DNA from: an uncultured Brevibacterium sp.
GTDB taxonomy: Bacteria; Actinomycetota; Actinomycetes; Actinomycetales; Brevibacteriaceae
Reading direction: 5' to 3'
Assembly (NCBI GenBank): GCA_902489185.1
Contig: CABTZC010000047.1
Location: 1 to 10,314, forward strand
DNA length: 10,314 bases
Shown: positions 1-7,162 of the stretch, in pieces
Layout of the letters: every line of letters starts with the position of its first letter
Numbering within the stretch: position 1 is the first letter of the stretch
The notes under the pieces: model-generated
Databases searched by the model: none
Told to the model about the DNA's origin: nothing
Seen by the model: only the letters and a program-made list of their open reading frames with translations
Program-made: the position numbers and the translations under genes

Positions 1-1445
1 ACCACACGGGTCTTTGCTTCGTCCACATCTACGGCGTTGACATCGATGTGTTCGTATGCCGAATTCTGCTTCCGACCTTCACCCAAGTACGGCAAATCTT
101 CGTCGTGGTCGGCCGGCGGCTCAACCGTACGAATGTAAGACAGGCCGTATTCCTTTGCGAAGTCCCAGTCACGGCTGTCTTCAGCGGGCACACCCATGAC
201 CGCGCCGGTTCCGTACCCCATGAGCACGTAGTCAGCCACAAAAACCGGCATGTCCTGACCGGTTGCAGGGTTTTTCACGTAGCTACCGGTGAACACACCC
301 GTTTTGTTCTTGTCTTCCTGACGCTCGGCCGGAGTTTTCGCAGCCGCGGCACGCTGGTACTCTGCTACCGCCTCGGCGGGGGTTGCCGCCCCTTGCGTCC
401 ACGTGGGATTCACCTCTTCTGGCCACGAGTCCTGCACGAACTCGTCAACGAGCGGGTGTTCCGGGGAAAGAACAGCAAACGTTGCGCCGAACAACGTGTC
501 GGCACGCGTGGTGTACACCTCGAGTTGCGGAACTTGAGGACCAGTGAAACGCACGAGGGCACCCACCGATTTCCCAATCCAGTTGCGCTGCATGTGCTTG
601 ACCGCTTCGGGCCAATCCACTGTATCCAGGTCTGCGTCCAAACGGTCGGCGTACGCCGTAATCCGCATGTTCCACTGCTTGAGTTTGCGTGTGTAAACCG
701 GGAAGTTCCCGCGTTCGGAACGGCCCTCCGCTGTCACTTCTTCGTTAGCGAGCACGGTACCCAATCCAGGGCACCAGTTCACTGGCGATTCGCTCACGTA
801 CGCCAAGCGGTAGTTCTGCAAAACGTCTTCACGTTCACGTGGGCTCAGGTCCGCCCATGCACCCCTGCCGGTGTCGCGCACACCGGTTTCGAACTGTTCA
901 ATCAGTTCACTGATGGGTCGTGCCTTGGCAGTTTCCGCGTCGTACCAGGCGTCGAAAATTTTAGCGAAGATCCACTGTGTCCACTTAACGAACTCAGGGT
1001 CCGTCGTGGCGAACGTGCGACGCGGGTCATGTCCCAGGCCCAAACGACGCAACTGGCGGCGCATGTTCTCAATGTTCTGATTTGTTGTGATGCGTGGGTG
1101 TTGTCCCGTTTGTACCGCGTACTGTTCAGCGGGGAGACCAAAAGCGTCATATCCCAGTGCGTGCATGACGTTTCGCCCACACATGCGCTGGTAGCGGGCG
1201 TACACGTCTGTTGCCAAATATCCAAGCGGGTGCCCCACGTGAAGACCACGCCCAGACGGATAGGGAAACATGTCCATGAGGTACATGGGCGCACCGAGGT
1301 CACGATTATCCCCAGCGAGGTCACCTACTGGGTTGGGGGATGCGAACGTCCCCTCTTCTTCCCACCGGTCTTGCCATTTGAGTTCAATGTCTCCCGCCAG
1401 CTGCGCATCGTAGCGATAGGTGGGCTGCTCGGGAGCGTTACTCAT
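1..1445 (-). CDS. leuS: Leucyl-tRNA synthetase, N-terminal ~481 residues (3' end outside window)
   Basis: Cytoplasmic class I aminoacyl-tRNA synthetase that charges tRNA-Leu. The minus-strand frame is open from the ATG at 1445-1443 to the window edge, about 481 codons, so roughly half to 60% of a usual bacterial LeuS is present. Seen in the translation: the N-terminus MSNAPEQPTYRYDAQLAG; the catalytic signature MFPYPSG followed by HVGH at residues 69-72 (the HIGH motif, positions 1230-1241); the threonine-rich editing segment YTTRADTLFG around residues 311-320; and the editing-site segment GTGAVMGVPAEDSRD ending near residue 425, with the conserved aspartate at 423. The residue before that Asp is Glu (422), where many LeuS have His. 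The KMSKS loop and anticodon-binding domain lie outside the window. The start is supported by GAAAGGA a few bases upstream on the minus strand. It is divergent from fadD. The leader is too short for a T-box riboswitch. Confidence 0.97.
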   Translation of the reverse strand, partial: MSNAPEQPTYRYDAQLAGDIELKWQDRWEEEGTFASPNPVGDLAGDNRDLGAPMYLMDMFPYPSGRGLHVGHPLGYLATDVYARYQRMCGRNVMHALGYDAFGLPAEQYAVQTGQHPRITTNQNIENMRRQLRRLGLGHDPRRTFATTDPEFVKWTQWIFAKIFDAWYDAETAKARPISELIEQFETGVRDTGRGAWADLSPREREDVLQNYRLAYVSESPVNWCPGLGTVLANEEVTAEGRSERGNFPVYTRKLKQWNMRITAYADRLDADLDTVDWPEAVKHMQRNWIGKSVGALVRFTGPQVPQLEVYTTRADTLFGATFAVLSPEHPLVDEFVQDSWPEEVNPTWTQGAATPAEAVAEYQRAAAAKTPAERQEDKNKTGVFTGSYVKNPATGQDMPVFVADYVLMGYGTGAVMGVPAEDSRDWDFAKEYGLSYIRTVEPPADHDEDLPYLGEGRKQNSAYEHIDVNAVDVDEAKTRV

Positions 1446-1476
1446 TAGCGTCCTTTCGGGGTTGTCTAACCGCAAC

Positions 1477-1482
1477 ATACTA
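1477..1482 (-). promoter_or_regulatory. Candidate -10 box of the leuS promoter
   Basis: On the minus strand, TAGTAT (matching the TAnnnT pattern) lies 31 nt upstream of the leuS start, which would give a leader of about 24 nt. A convincing -35 hexamer is not visible at 16-18 nt; the sequence there is ACATGT/TACATG-like. Weak -35 elements are common in actinobacteria. The call rests on position and the -10 match only. Confidence 0.4.
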
Positions 1483-1496
1483 GTTCGACGTATGTA

Positions 1497-1524
1497 CTGA
1501 CATGTATGACAGCCACTTTAGGCT
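1497..1524 (+). promoter_or_regulatory. Candidate distal fadD promoter
   Basis: CTGACA (1497-1502) and TAGGCT (1519-1524) are separated by 16 nt and resemble -35 and -10 hexamers. Transcription from here would give a leader of about 120 nt before the fadD start at 1651. The -35 element lies within a small tandem repeat (TGTACTGACA/TGTATGACA, 1493-1511), so a regulator could act there. Inference from motif matching only. Confidence 0.3.
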
Positions 1525-1595
1525 ATCTCACACGAACAGCCGTAACTCTGCCACTCGCCAGTATGGTACGAGGTAGAAAATACCGTTCCACCCCG

Positions 1596-1601
1596 TAGGA
1601 T
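1596..1601 (+). promoter_or_regulatory. Candidate proximal fadD -10 box
   Basis: TAGGAT fits the actinobacterial TAnnnT -10 pattern and would place the transcription start near 1608, about 43 nt before the preferred fadD start at 1651 and just before the alternative ATG at 1612. No good -35 is visible at the right spacing. It competes with the distal candidate at 1497-1524. Confidence 0.3.
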
Positions 1602-1650
1602 AGGTTCTTGAATGTCCACGCTGGTGTCGCACATACAACAGGGAGTCCCG

Positions 1651-3465
1651 ATGTCCGCAATGATGAGTTCATCTTCCACGCCTTTAACCTTTGACTTGCC
1701 AGAAAGCGACACCATCACCGATGTGTTTGTAGCCCGGGTCATATCAGATCCACACGCGCACATGCTTTCACTTTTGGAAAATGACCGCGAAGTCGCAATT
1801 TCGGCGCAACAGTTCCACCGCGAAGTTGTGGACGTGGCCAAGGGGCTGATTGCCCGCGGTGTTAAACCCGGTGACCGGGTGGGTATTTTCGGCGCCACCA
1901 GTTACGACTGGACCACCTACGACTTTGCCATCTGGTTCGTCGGCGGCGTCTCAGTTCCGTTCTACGACACCTCCAGTGAAGAACAGCTGGCGTGGATTCT
2001 TAAGGATACGGGGCTGCGATACGTTGTCGCCGAGTCCCACGAACACAGCGATCGCGTGGCTCAGGCGCGTGAGACAAGCGGCATCGAAGGACCTCTGGAG
2101 ATCAGCGTATGGGATAAGGACGGTCACCGTTCGCTTGTCGAGGCTGGCCGCGATGTTTCCGCCGAGGTCGTTGAGGCAGCCCGCTCATCACGCAATAAGT
2201 CGGATGATGCGACCATCATTTACACCTCGGGAACAACGGGCCGCTCACGCGGATGCGTTCTCACCCACGCGAACTTCGTTGACACCGCAGCCAGCGCCGC
2301 CGTACAGATCAACCAGGTTGTCACTCCTGGCGCCCGGTGTCTCCTGTTCATTCCCACCGCGCACGTGTTCGCCCGTTTCATTGAAGTGATGAGCATTCTT
2401 CACGGTGTCACGCTGGCACACGAATCGGATCTGACGAAACTCACGGAGGCTCTGGGAGCGTTTCGTCCTACGTTTATTCTGGGTGTCCCGCGCGTCTTTG
2501 AAAAGGTCTTCAACTCCGCGCTGCAAAAAGCTGAGGCTGAGAAAAAAGCACCCATTTTCCGGGCGGCTGAAGCAGTTGCTGTGCAATATTCCGTTGCTTT
2601 GAGCGAAGGCAAGGTATCCCCATGGCTCAAAGCCAAGCACAAACTCTTCGACGTTTTGGTGTATTCCAAGCTCCGCGCAGTTCTGGGTGGACAGGCAACG
2701 CACGCCGTGTCAGGCGGTGGCCCGCTGGGCTTCCGCTTGGGACACTTCTTCAAGGGAATCGGCGTGGACATTCTCGAAGGGTACGGACTGACAGAAACCA
2801 CCGCCCCAATCGCCGTAAACACTCCCGGTAAGTCCAAGATTGGAACCGTGGGCGTGCCACTGCCTGGAAACACGGTTGCAGTGGCACCTGATGGCGAGAT
2901 CCTTGCCAAGGGTGTCAGCGTTTTTAAGGAATACCTCAACGACCCGCAAGCTACCCAGGACGCTTTTGTCGACGGATGGTTCTGCACGGGTGACTTTGGA
3001 ACGCTTGACGAAGACGGATATGTCAGTGTCACCGGACGCAAAAAGGAACTCATTATTACTGCTGGTGGCAAGAACGTTGCTCCTGCCCCGTTTGAAGATG
3101 AGCTGCGACGCCACCCGGTCATTGGCCAAGCAGTCGTGATTGGTGAAGGTAAGAAGTTCGTCTCGGTTCTCATCTTCCCCGACATGGAGATGCTTCCAGC
3201 CTGGTTGGAAAACCGTGGCCTGCCTGCCCTATCACTCGAAGACGTACCCGACAATGAAAAGATCAACGAATCTGTCTCGCGGGCAATCGAAGTGGCCAAC
3301 CGCAGGGTTTCACGTGCTGAGTCGATCCGCGAATACCGGATTGTTCCCGCTCAACTGACGGAACAAAATGGCTACCTTTCAGCAAAGCAGTCCGTGAAAC
3401 GCCACATTGTCAACAAGGACTTCAGCTCCTACATTGACGACATTTACGGCCCAGAGAACGCGTGA
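1651..3465 (+). CDS. fadD: Long-chain fatty-acid--CoA ligase (FadD15-like, AMP-forming)
   Basis: A 604-residue ANL-superfamily enzyme that activates long-chain fatty acids through an acyl-AMP intermediate to acyl-CoA, feeding beta-oxidation or lipid synthesis. Motifs in order: P-loop-like YTSGTTG at residues 191-197; GYGLTET at 377-383 (A5); GWFCTGDFG with the ribose-binding Asp at 448 (A7); and GRKKELIITAGGKNVAP at about 462-478 (A8 hinge). Length and order fit the roughly 600-residue FadD15/long-chain ACS group. The C-terminus reads YLSAKQSVKR: at the position where this group usually has LTPTxKxKR, the first Lys appears to be Ser581, with Lys579 and Lys583 nearby. The start at 1651 is chosen because AGGGAG precedes it by 8 nt. 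An in-frame ATG at 1612 would add 13 residues but has no clear ribosome site. The gene is separated from ppk2 by a hairpin, so it is probably monocistronic. Substrate chain length cannot be read from sequence. Confidence 0.93.
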   Translation: MSAMMSSSSTPLTFDLPESDTITDVFVARVISDPHAHMLSLLENDREVAISAQQFHREVVDVAKGLIARGVKPGDRVGIFGATSYDWTTYDFAIWFVGGVSVPFYDTSSEEQLAWILKDTGLRYVVAESHEHSDRVAQARETSGIEGPLEISVWDKDGHRSLVEAGRDVSAEVVEAARSSRNKSDDATIIYTSGTTGRSRGCVLTHANFVDTAASAAVQINQVVTPGARCLLFIPTAHVFARFIEVMSILHGVTLAHESDLTKLTEALGAFRPTFILGVPRVFEKVFNSALQKAEAEKKAPIFRAAEAVAVQYSVALSEGKVSPWLKAKHKLFDVLVYSKLRAVLGGQATHAVSGGGPLGFRLGHFFKGIGVDILEGYGLTETTAPIAVNTPGKSKIGTVGVPLPGNTVAVAPDGEILAKGVSVFKEYLNDPQATQDAFVDGWFCTGDFGTLDEDGYVSVTGRKKELIITAGGKNVAPAPFEDELRRHPVIGQAVVIGEGKKFVSVLIFPDMEMLPAWLENRGLPALSLEDVPDNEKINESVSRAIEVANRRVSRAESIREYRIVPAQLTEQNGYLSAKQSVKRHIVNKDFSSYIDDIYGPENA

Positions 3466-3489
3466 TATTAGCTTTCACGCGGGCTCTGG
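3451..3489 (+). terminator. Strong hairpin overlapping the fadD stop codon; probable terminator
   Basis: CGCGTGA (3459-3465) pairs perfectly with TCACGCG (3475-3481) across a 9-nt loop. An outer stem CCAGAG (3451-3456) pairs with CTCTGG (3484-3489), separated from the inner stem by a 2x2 internal loop. The inner stem contains the fadD TGA stop (3463-3465). No U-tract follows, so it is not a classical intrinsic terminator, but U-less hairpins downstream of genes are frequent in actinobacteria. It could instead stabilise the fadD mRNA 3' end. Confidence 0.55.
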
Positions 3490-3498
3490 TCCCACCAC

Positions 3499-3528
3499 TT
3501 GTGGCACCTGGGTACTTCAAAATATAGA
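3499..3528 (+). promoter_or_regulatory. Candidate ppk2 promoter giving a leaderless mRNA
   Basis: TTGTGG (3499-3504) and TATAGA (3523-3528) are spaced by 18 nt. The overlapping TAGACT (3525-3530) also fits TAnnnT. Transcription starting about 7-9 nt after the -10 would begin at or within a few bases of the ATG at 3538, so the transcript would have almost no leader. This agrees with the poor ribosome site: AAAGG sits only one base from the ATG. Inference from spacing. Confidence 0.5.
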
Positions 3529-3537
3529 CTTAAAGGT

Positions 3538-4590
3538 ATGAGTGAAAACACGCCCACAAACGACACCGAAACAACTGCCTCACACAACGTGGACGACGGT
3601 GTCGAGGCCGACGCCAATCAGGTTGATTCCAAGAAGGCTGACGCATCTCAGAACAAATCAGCTGAGGAAACACCTAAGTTTGAGCTGACCCCTGACGGCA
3701 TTCCTGACTTCGCCAACGAAATTGACTCTCTGCGTTCCCTCCAGAGGCAGGTTTCAGGAACCAAATCAAAGTCCAAGGCCTGGAAGAAGGGGTACCCGTA
3801 CCGCACCAAGATGGCGCGGCCTGCGTATGAGCGTGAGAAGCGCAAGCTCCAGATTGAGCTCCTCAAGCTTCAAACGTGGATCAAGGAAACTGGTGAACGC
3901 GTCGTCATCATCTTTGAAGGACGAGACGCAGCCGGTAAAGGTGGTGCAATCAAGCGCTTTACCGAACACCTCAACCCGCGTGGCGCCCGCGTCGTAGCCC
4001 TAGAAAAGCCCACGGAACGCGAACAGACCCAGTGGTACTTCCAGCGCTACGTTCAGCACTTGCCATCAGCAGGCGAGATCGTCATGTTCGACCGTTCGTG
4101 GTACAACCGCGCCGGTGTCGAACGTGTGATGGGGTACTGCACACCAGCCGAATACCTCGACTTCACACGGTCATGCCCACAGTTCGAAACGATGCTGGTG
4201 AATTCGGGAATCAAGATCATCAAGTTCTGGTTCTCGGTGGGACGCGAAGAACAACTACACCGCTTTACGTCACGCTCAACCGACCCCGTTAAGCAGTGGA
4301 AACTCTCCCCCACCGACCTGGCGAGCTTGGACAAATGGGATGCGTACACCGAAGCCAAAGAAGCCATGTTCTTTTACACCGACACAGCCCAAGCACCGTG
4401 GACGGTAGTGAAATCGAATGACAAGAAACGTGCCCGGCTAGAAGCAATGCGTTACGTACTCGCGCAGTTCGACTACCCGAACAAAGACCGCCGCGTCGCA
4501 CATCGACCCGACCATCTACTGGTGGGCAGCCCCAAAGATATCTACGATCAGGGTGAGGGCCCCTCAGACTTTAGCGCTCTAGAAATCTGA
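3538..4590 (+). CDS. ppk2: Polyphosphate kinase 2 family protein
   Basis: A 350-residue PPK2 that transfers phosphate between polyphosphate and nucleoside di/triphosphates (by family: NDP + polyP to NTP or the reverse; direction and nucleotide not readable here). Walker A is GRDAAGKGG at residues 128-136, after VVIIFE. The Walker B-like motif is MFDRSWYNRAGVE with Asp185, Arg186 and Arg191. The downstream lid/helix region has KFWFSVGREEQ and DPVKQWKLSP, also typical of the family. Residues 1 to about 60 are a polar, acidic, Ser/Thr/Asp/Asn-rich stretch (SENTPTNDTETTAS...) that is probably disordered. The single-domain size fits class I PPK2. The start at 3538 is preferred over an in-frame TTG at 3499, which overlaps the likely -35 box. 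The gene is followed after 10 nt by a YihY-family gene and is probably co-transcribed with it. Confidence 0.95.
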   Translation: MSENTPTNDTETTASHNVDDGVEADANQVDSKKADASQNKSAEETPKFELTPDGIPDFANEIDSLRSLQRQVSGTKSKSKAWKKGYPYRTKMARPAYEREKRKLQIELLKLQTWIKETGERVVIIFEGRDAAGKGGAIKRFTEHLNPRGARVVALEKPTEREQTQWYFQRYVQHLPSAGEIVMFDRSWYNRAGVERVMGYCTPAEYLDFTRSCPQFETMLVNSGIKIIKFWFSVGREEQLHRFTSRSTDPVKQWKLSPTDLASLDKWDAYTEAKEAMFFYTDTAQAPWTVVKSNDKKRARLEAMRYVLAQFDYPNKDRRVAHRPDHLLVGSPKDIYDQGEGPSDFSALEI

Positions 4591-4600
4591 CGAGGATTGA

Positions 4601-5641
4601 ATGTCACACGTAGCTCTTCTGACTAAGCGTTCGTCAGCGCTGGCTCGTTCGCAGAAACTGCTCAACAAGCCCTTCGTGGTCCATCTCAAGGAGACGGTCG
4701 CCCGGTTTGGCGCCCGGTTGGGGAACCAGTTCGGTGCGGCAATCACGTACTTCCTGGTCCTTGCGATCATCCCCATCCTCATGTTCGCATTCGCGATCTT
4801 GGGCTTCACACTCGACGTGGTTAAGCCAGAGTGGGTAGGGGTTGTCAACGATTGGATTACCAAAACGGCACCTGGCCAGGACCAACTTGTCTCCATGCTC
4901 CAAAACTTCCTGGACAACTGGGAAGCCGTAGGAATCGTGGGTATCCTGTCTGCGCTGTTCACCGCTCAAGGGTTCATTGGGAACCTCAAGGACGCGATTC
5001 GAGCGCAGCTCACTGATGACATGGACAACATTCCCAAAGAGCCCTTCGTCACGCGCACGCTCAACAATGTGTACACGCTCTTGGGAATCCTGGTTCTCGT
5101 CTTCCTCACACTGACTGCCACAGTATTGGGTACCGGTTTGCAGAACGCCATTGCGAGCTGGCTGGACCTCCCCGGCTGGTTCGCGGTCGTATTCAATGTC
5201 CTTACAATTGCGCTCGCGGTGGCCATGAACTGGTTGCTTTTTATGTTCATCTTCACCACGATTCCGGATAAGAAGATCCCTATGCGCACCCGCGCGATCG
5301 GATCGCTGACGGGTGCAGTGGCACTCGCTGTACTGCTGAACTTGGCGACCGTTCTCATTAGCATCTTTTCGGGTTCGCCCACGGCAGCGCTCTTTGGCCC
5401 CATCATCGCGATCATGCTGTCGATGAACCTGTTTATCAGGATTTTGCTCATGGTCGCAGCGTGGATGGGAACCAGCCACGACGACCGAGTTTTCCACCAA
5501 GTTCCCGAAGGCAAACCGCTGCAAGCTGAGCAGAAGGACGACGACATCGACCTCACCAGTTCTTTGCTTGCCGTCATCACAGCAATCGGCCTGATTTTCC
5601 TCACACTGTTTGGGCTTAAACGGTTCGAGGAACGTGAGTAA
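4601..5641 (+). CDS. YihY/BrkB (YhjD)-family integral membrane protein
   Basis: A 346-residue inner-membrane protein of the YihY/virulence factor BrkB family (once called ribonuclease BN, a name now considered wrong for this family). Visible hydrophobic segments lie approximately at residues 46-69 (containing AITYFLVLAIIPIL, the typical first helix), 108-126, 154-176, 192-220, 231-256, 262-290 and a C-terminal helix at 320-339. A polar, acidic loop (QAEQKDDDIDL) precedes the last helix. The family's biochemical role is unsettled; members named YhjD have been linked to lipid/LPS export suppression in Gram-negatives. An actinobacterial protein need not do the same. GAGGA lies 5 nt before the ATG. 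The 10-nt gap to ppk2 suggests one transcript. The next gene starts 85 nt downstream, behind its own candidate regulatory sequence. Confidence 0.9.
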   Translation: MSHVALLTKRSSALARSQKLLNKPFVVHLKETVARFGARLGNQFGAAITYFLVLAIIPILMFAFAILGFTLDVVKPEWVGVVNDWITKTAPGQDQLVSMLQNFLDNWEAVGIVGILSALFTAQGFIGNLKDAIRAQLTDDMDNIPKEPFVTRTLNNVYTLLGILVLVFLTLTATVLGTGLQNAIASWLDLPGWFAVVFNVLTIALAVAMNWLLFMFIFTTIPDKKIPMRTRAIGSLTGAVALAVLLNLATVLISIFSGSPTAALFGPIIAIMLSMNLFIRILLMVAAWMGTSHDDRVFHQVPEGKPLQAEQKDDDIDLTSSLLAVITAIGLIFLTLFGLKRFEERE

Positions 5642-5644
5642 CGT

Positions 5645-5698
5645 ATCAGCACACAAGTTTTAAACGCAGCAACCCTGCGAGCAAGATAAATCAGCACA
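5645..5698 (+). promoter_or_regulatory. Direct repeat flanking a small hairpin upstream of gapX
   Basis: In the 85-nt gap before the GAPDH gene, ATCAGCACA occurs exactly at 5645-5653 and again at 5690-5698, 45 bp apart start to start. Between them is CGCAG(5665-5669)-CAACC-CTGCG(5675-5679), a 5-bp stem, preceded by TTTTAAA. I see no convincing -10/-35 pair; an AT-rich GATAAAT lies at 5685-5691. It could be a regulator-binding region, an mRNA leader structure or chance. Confidence 0.3.
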
Positions 5699-5726
5699 AA
5701 ACGTGCACCAACACGAAGGAGTCGCT

Positions 5727-7160
5727 GTGAGCGAAGTGGCTAACACCAAACTGCAAGAGTGGAACACCAAGTCCGAACTTGCTGAACAGATCCTGCCTGG
5801 AGTTGGGCGTCTGTTCCGCAACAACGACGTTCTGCTGACCGTCTACGGGCGTTCCTTACTGAACAAGTCCACAATTGGAATCGTCAAGGCGCACCGCTAC
5901 GCACGCCACTTTGACGGAAAAGACCTGGATCTCAACGAAACCCTCGCCATCGTCAACGAACTCCAGAAACTCAACCTGACCGGCTCCCGCCTGGACCTCG
6001 GACGCCTGGCTGCCGGATACCGTGAAGCCGGCGGCGACCTCGGCGAATACCTCAAGAACGAACTATCTACCGTCATCGACGGACCGGAGTCCCCAGAACC
6101 ACGCGATGTAGTGCTCTACGGCTTCGGACGCATCGGCCGCCTGGTTGCTCGCATTCTGATCGACCGAAACGGTGGAACCGGAATGCGCCTTCGCGCAATT
6201 GTGGTCCGTAAGAACGGTGAAAACGACATCATCAAGCGTGCCTCGCTTCTGCGCCGTGACTCGGTACACGGTAAGTTCGACGGCTCGATCACTGTCGACG
6301 AGGAAAACAACACCATCCTGGCCAACGGGGTTCTCATCCAGGTCATTTACTCGTCCGACCCATCGACAGTGGACTACACCGAATACGGCATCAAGGACGC
6401 CATTGTTGTTGACAACACCGGTCGCTGGCGCGATGAAGAGGGCCTGGGCCAGCACCTGAAGTCCAAGGGTGTTGGCAAAGTCATCCTCACTGCGCCCGGT
6501 AAGGGTGACATTAAAAACATTGTGTACGGTGTCAACAACTCCGCCATTGAAGACAGCGACACGATCCTGTCGGCAGCGTCGTGTACCACCAACGCGATCA
6601 CCCCAGTGCTCAAAGTCATCAACGACGAATTCGGCGTCAAGAACGGTCACGTAGAAACCGTTCACTCGTTCACCAACGACCAGAACCTTATCGACAACTT
6701 CCACAAGGGTGCCCGCCGTGGACGTGCAGCCGGTCTCAACATGGTGCTCACCGAAACCGGTGCTGCTAAGGCCGTCGCCAAGGCTCTCCCTGAACTCAAG
6801 GGCAAGCTTTCAGGTAACGCGATTCGCGTCCCCACGCCTAACGTGTCCATGGCGATTTTGAACCTCAACCTGGAACGCGAAACCACGGTTGAGGAACTCA
6901 ACACGTTCCTGCGTAACACCTCGTTGCACTCAAGCTTGCGCAACCAGATCGACTACATCCACTCCCCCGAAGTCGTTTCCACCGACTTCGTGGGCTCGAA
7001 GCGTGCCGGTGTTGTCGACGGTCTGGCAACAATCGTCGACGGCGACCGAGTGGTCGTGTACGTGTGGTACGACAACGAATACGGCTACTCGTGCCAGGTA
7101 GTTCGCTGTTTGGCCGACATGGCTGGAGTCGACTTCCCAGCCCTGCCTAAGCGCGCCTAA
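5727..7160 (+). CDS. gapX: Glyceraldehyde-3-phosphate dehydrogenase, extended GapX/GapB type
   Basis: A 477-residue GAPDH that interconverts glyceraldehyde-3-phosphate and 1,3-bisphosphoglycerate. Canonical GAPDH is about 335 residues. Here about 125 extra residues precede the Rossmann domain, rich in charged and helical sequence, as in the actinobacterial GapB/GapX isoform generally tied to gluconeogenesis. Motifs: nucleotide-binding GFGRIGR at residues 132-138; catalytic SCTTN with Cys286; catalytic His313 in VHSFTND; phosphate-site region TETGAAKAV; and WYDNEYGYS near the C-terminus. After the second beta strand the sequence is VVRKNG (Arg161, Lys162) where NAD-specific enzymes have an Asp, which suggests NADP use. 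The start is GTG at 5727, preceded by GAAGGAG at good spacing. An upstream in-frame GTG at 5703 lacks a ribosome site. Codons are strongly C-ended, as in highly expressed genes. The stop is 2 nt before glpK. Confidence 0.95.
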   Translation: MSEVANTKLQEWNTKSELAEQILPGVGRLFRNNDVLLTVYGRSLLNKSTIGIVKAHRYARHFDGKDLDLNETLAIVNELQKLNLTGSRLDLGRLAAGYREAGGDLGEYLKNELSTVIDGPESPEPRDVVLYGFGRIGRLVARILIDRNGGTGMRLRAIVVRKNGENDIIKRASLLRRDSVHGKFDGSITVDEENNTILANGVLIQVIYSSDPSTVDYTEYGIKDAIVVDNTGRWRDEEGLGQHLKSKGVGKVILTAPGKGDIKNIVYGVNNSAIEDSDTILSAASCTTNAITPVLKVINDEFGVKNGHVETVHSFTNDQNLIDNFHKGARRGRAAGLNMVLTETGAAKAVAKALPELKGKLSGNAIRVPTPNVSMAILNLNLERETTVEELNTFLRNTSLHSSLRNQIDYIHSPEVVSTDFVGSKRAGVVDGLATIVDGDRVVVYVWYDNEYGYSCQVVRCLADMAGVDFPALPKRA

Positions 7161-7162
7161 AA

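Noticed and set aside
48..1448. Long + strand open frame of 466 codons opposite leuS
   Set aside because: It is the complement shadow of leuS. The minus frame has HVGH, the editing-domain motifs and a proper start and ribosome site, while the + frame shows no recognisable domain and has the Arg/His/Val-rich composition of an antisense frame.
1446..1611. Possible T-box or other riboswitch upstream of leuS
   Set aside because: The likely leuS leader is only about 24 nt, and no T-box sequence or long structured leader is visible.
1612..1650. Upstream ATG at 1612 as the fadD start
   Set aside because: No ribosome site before it, whereas AGGGAG stands 8 nt before the ATG at 1651. A leaderless start from the -10 at 1596-1601 remains a minor possibility.
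2400..3299. Minus-strand open frame of 299 codons inside fadD
   Set aside because: Ser/Pro/Thr-rich antisense shadow. The + strand carries all ANL-family motifs through this stretch.
4634..5656. Minus-strand open frame of 340 codons opposite the YihY-family gene
   Set aside because: Highly charged, Arg/Glu/Asp/Gln-rich translation with no domain, exactly antisense to a clear membrane protein in the + strand.
5665..5679. CGCAG-N5-CTGCG as a terminator after the YihY-family gene
   Set aside because: Only a 5-bp stem and no T-run on the + strand; too weak to call a terminator. Kept only as part of the possible regulatory region.
6063..6704. Minus-strand open frame of 213 codons inside gapX
   Set aside because: Val/Asp-rich antisense of a strongly codon-biased GAPDH gene; no start signal or domain.
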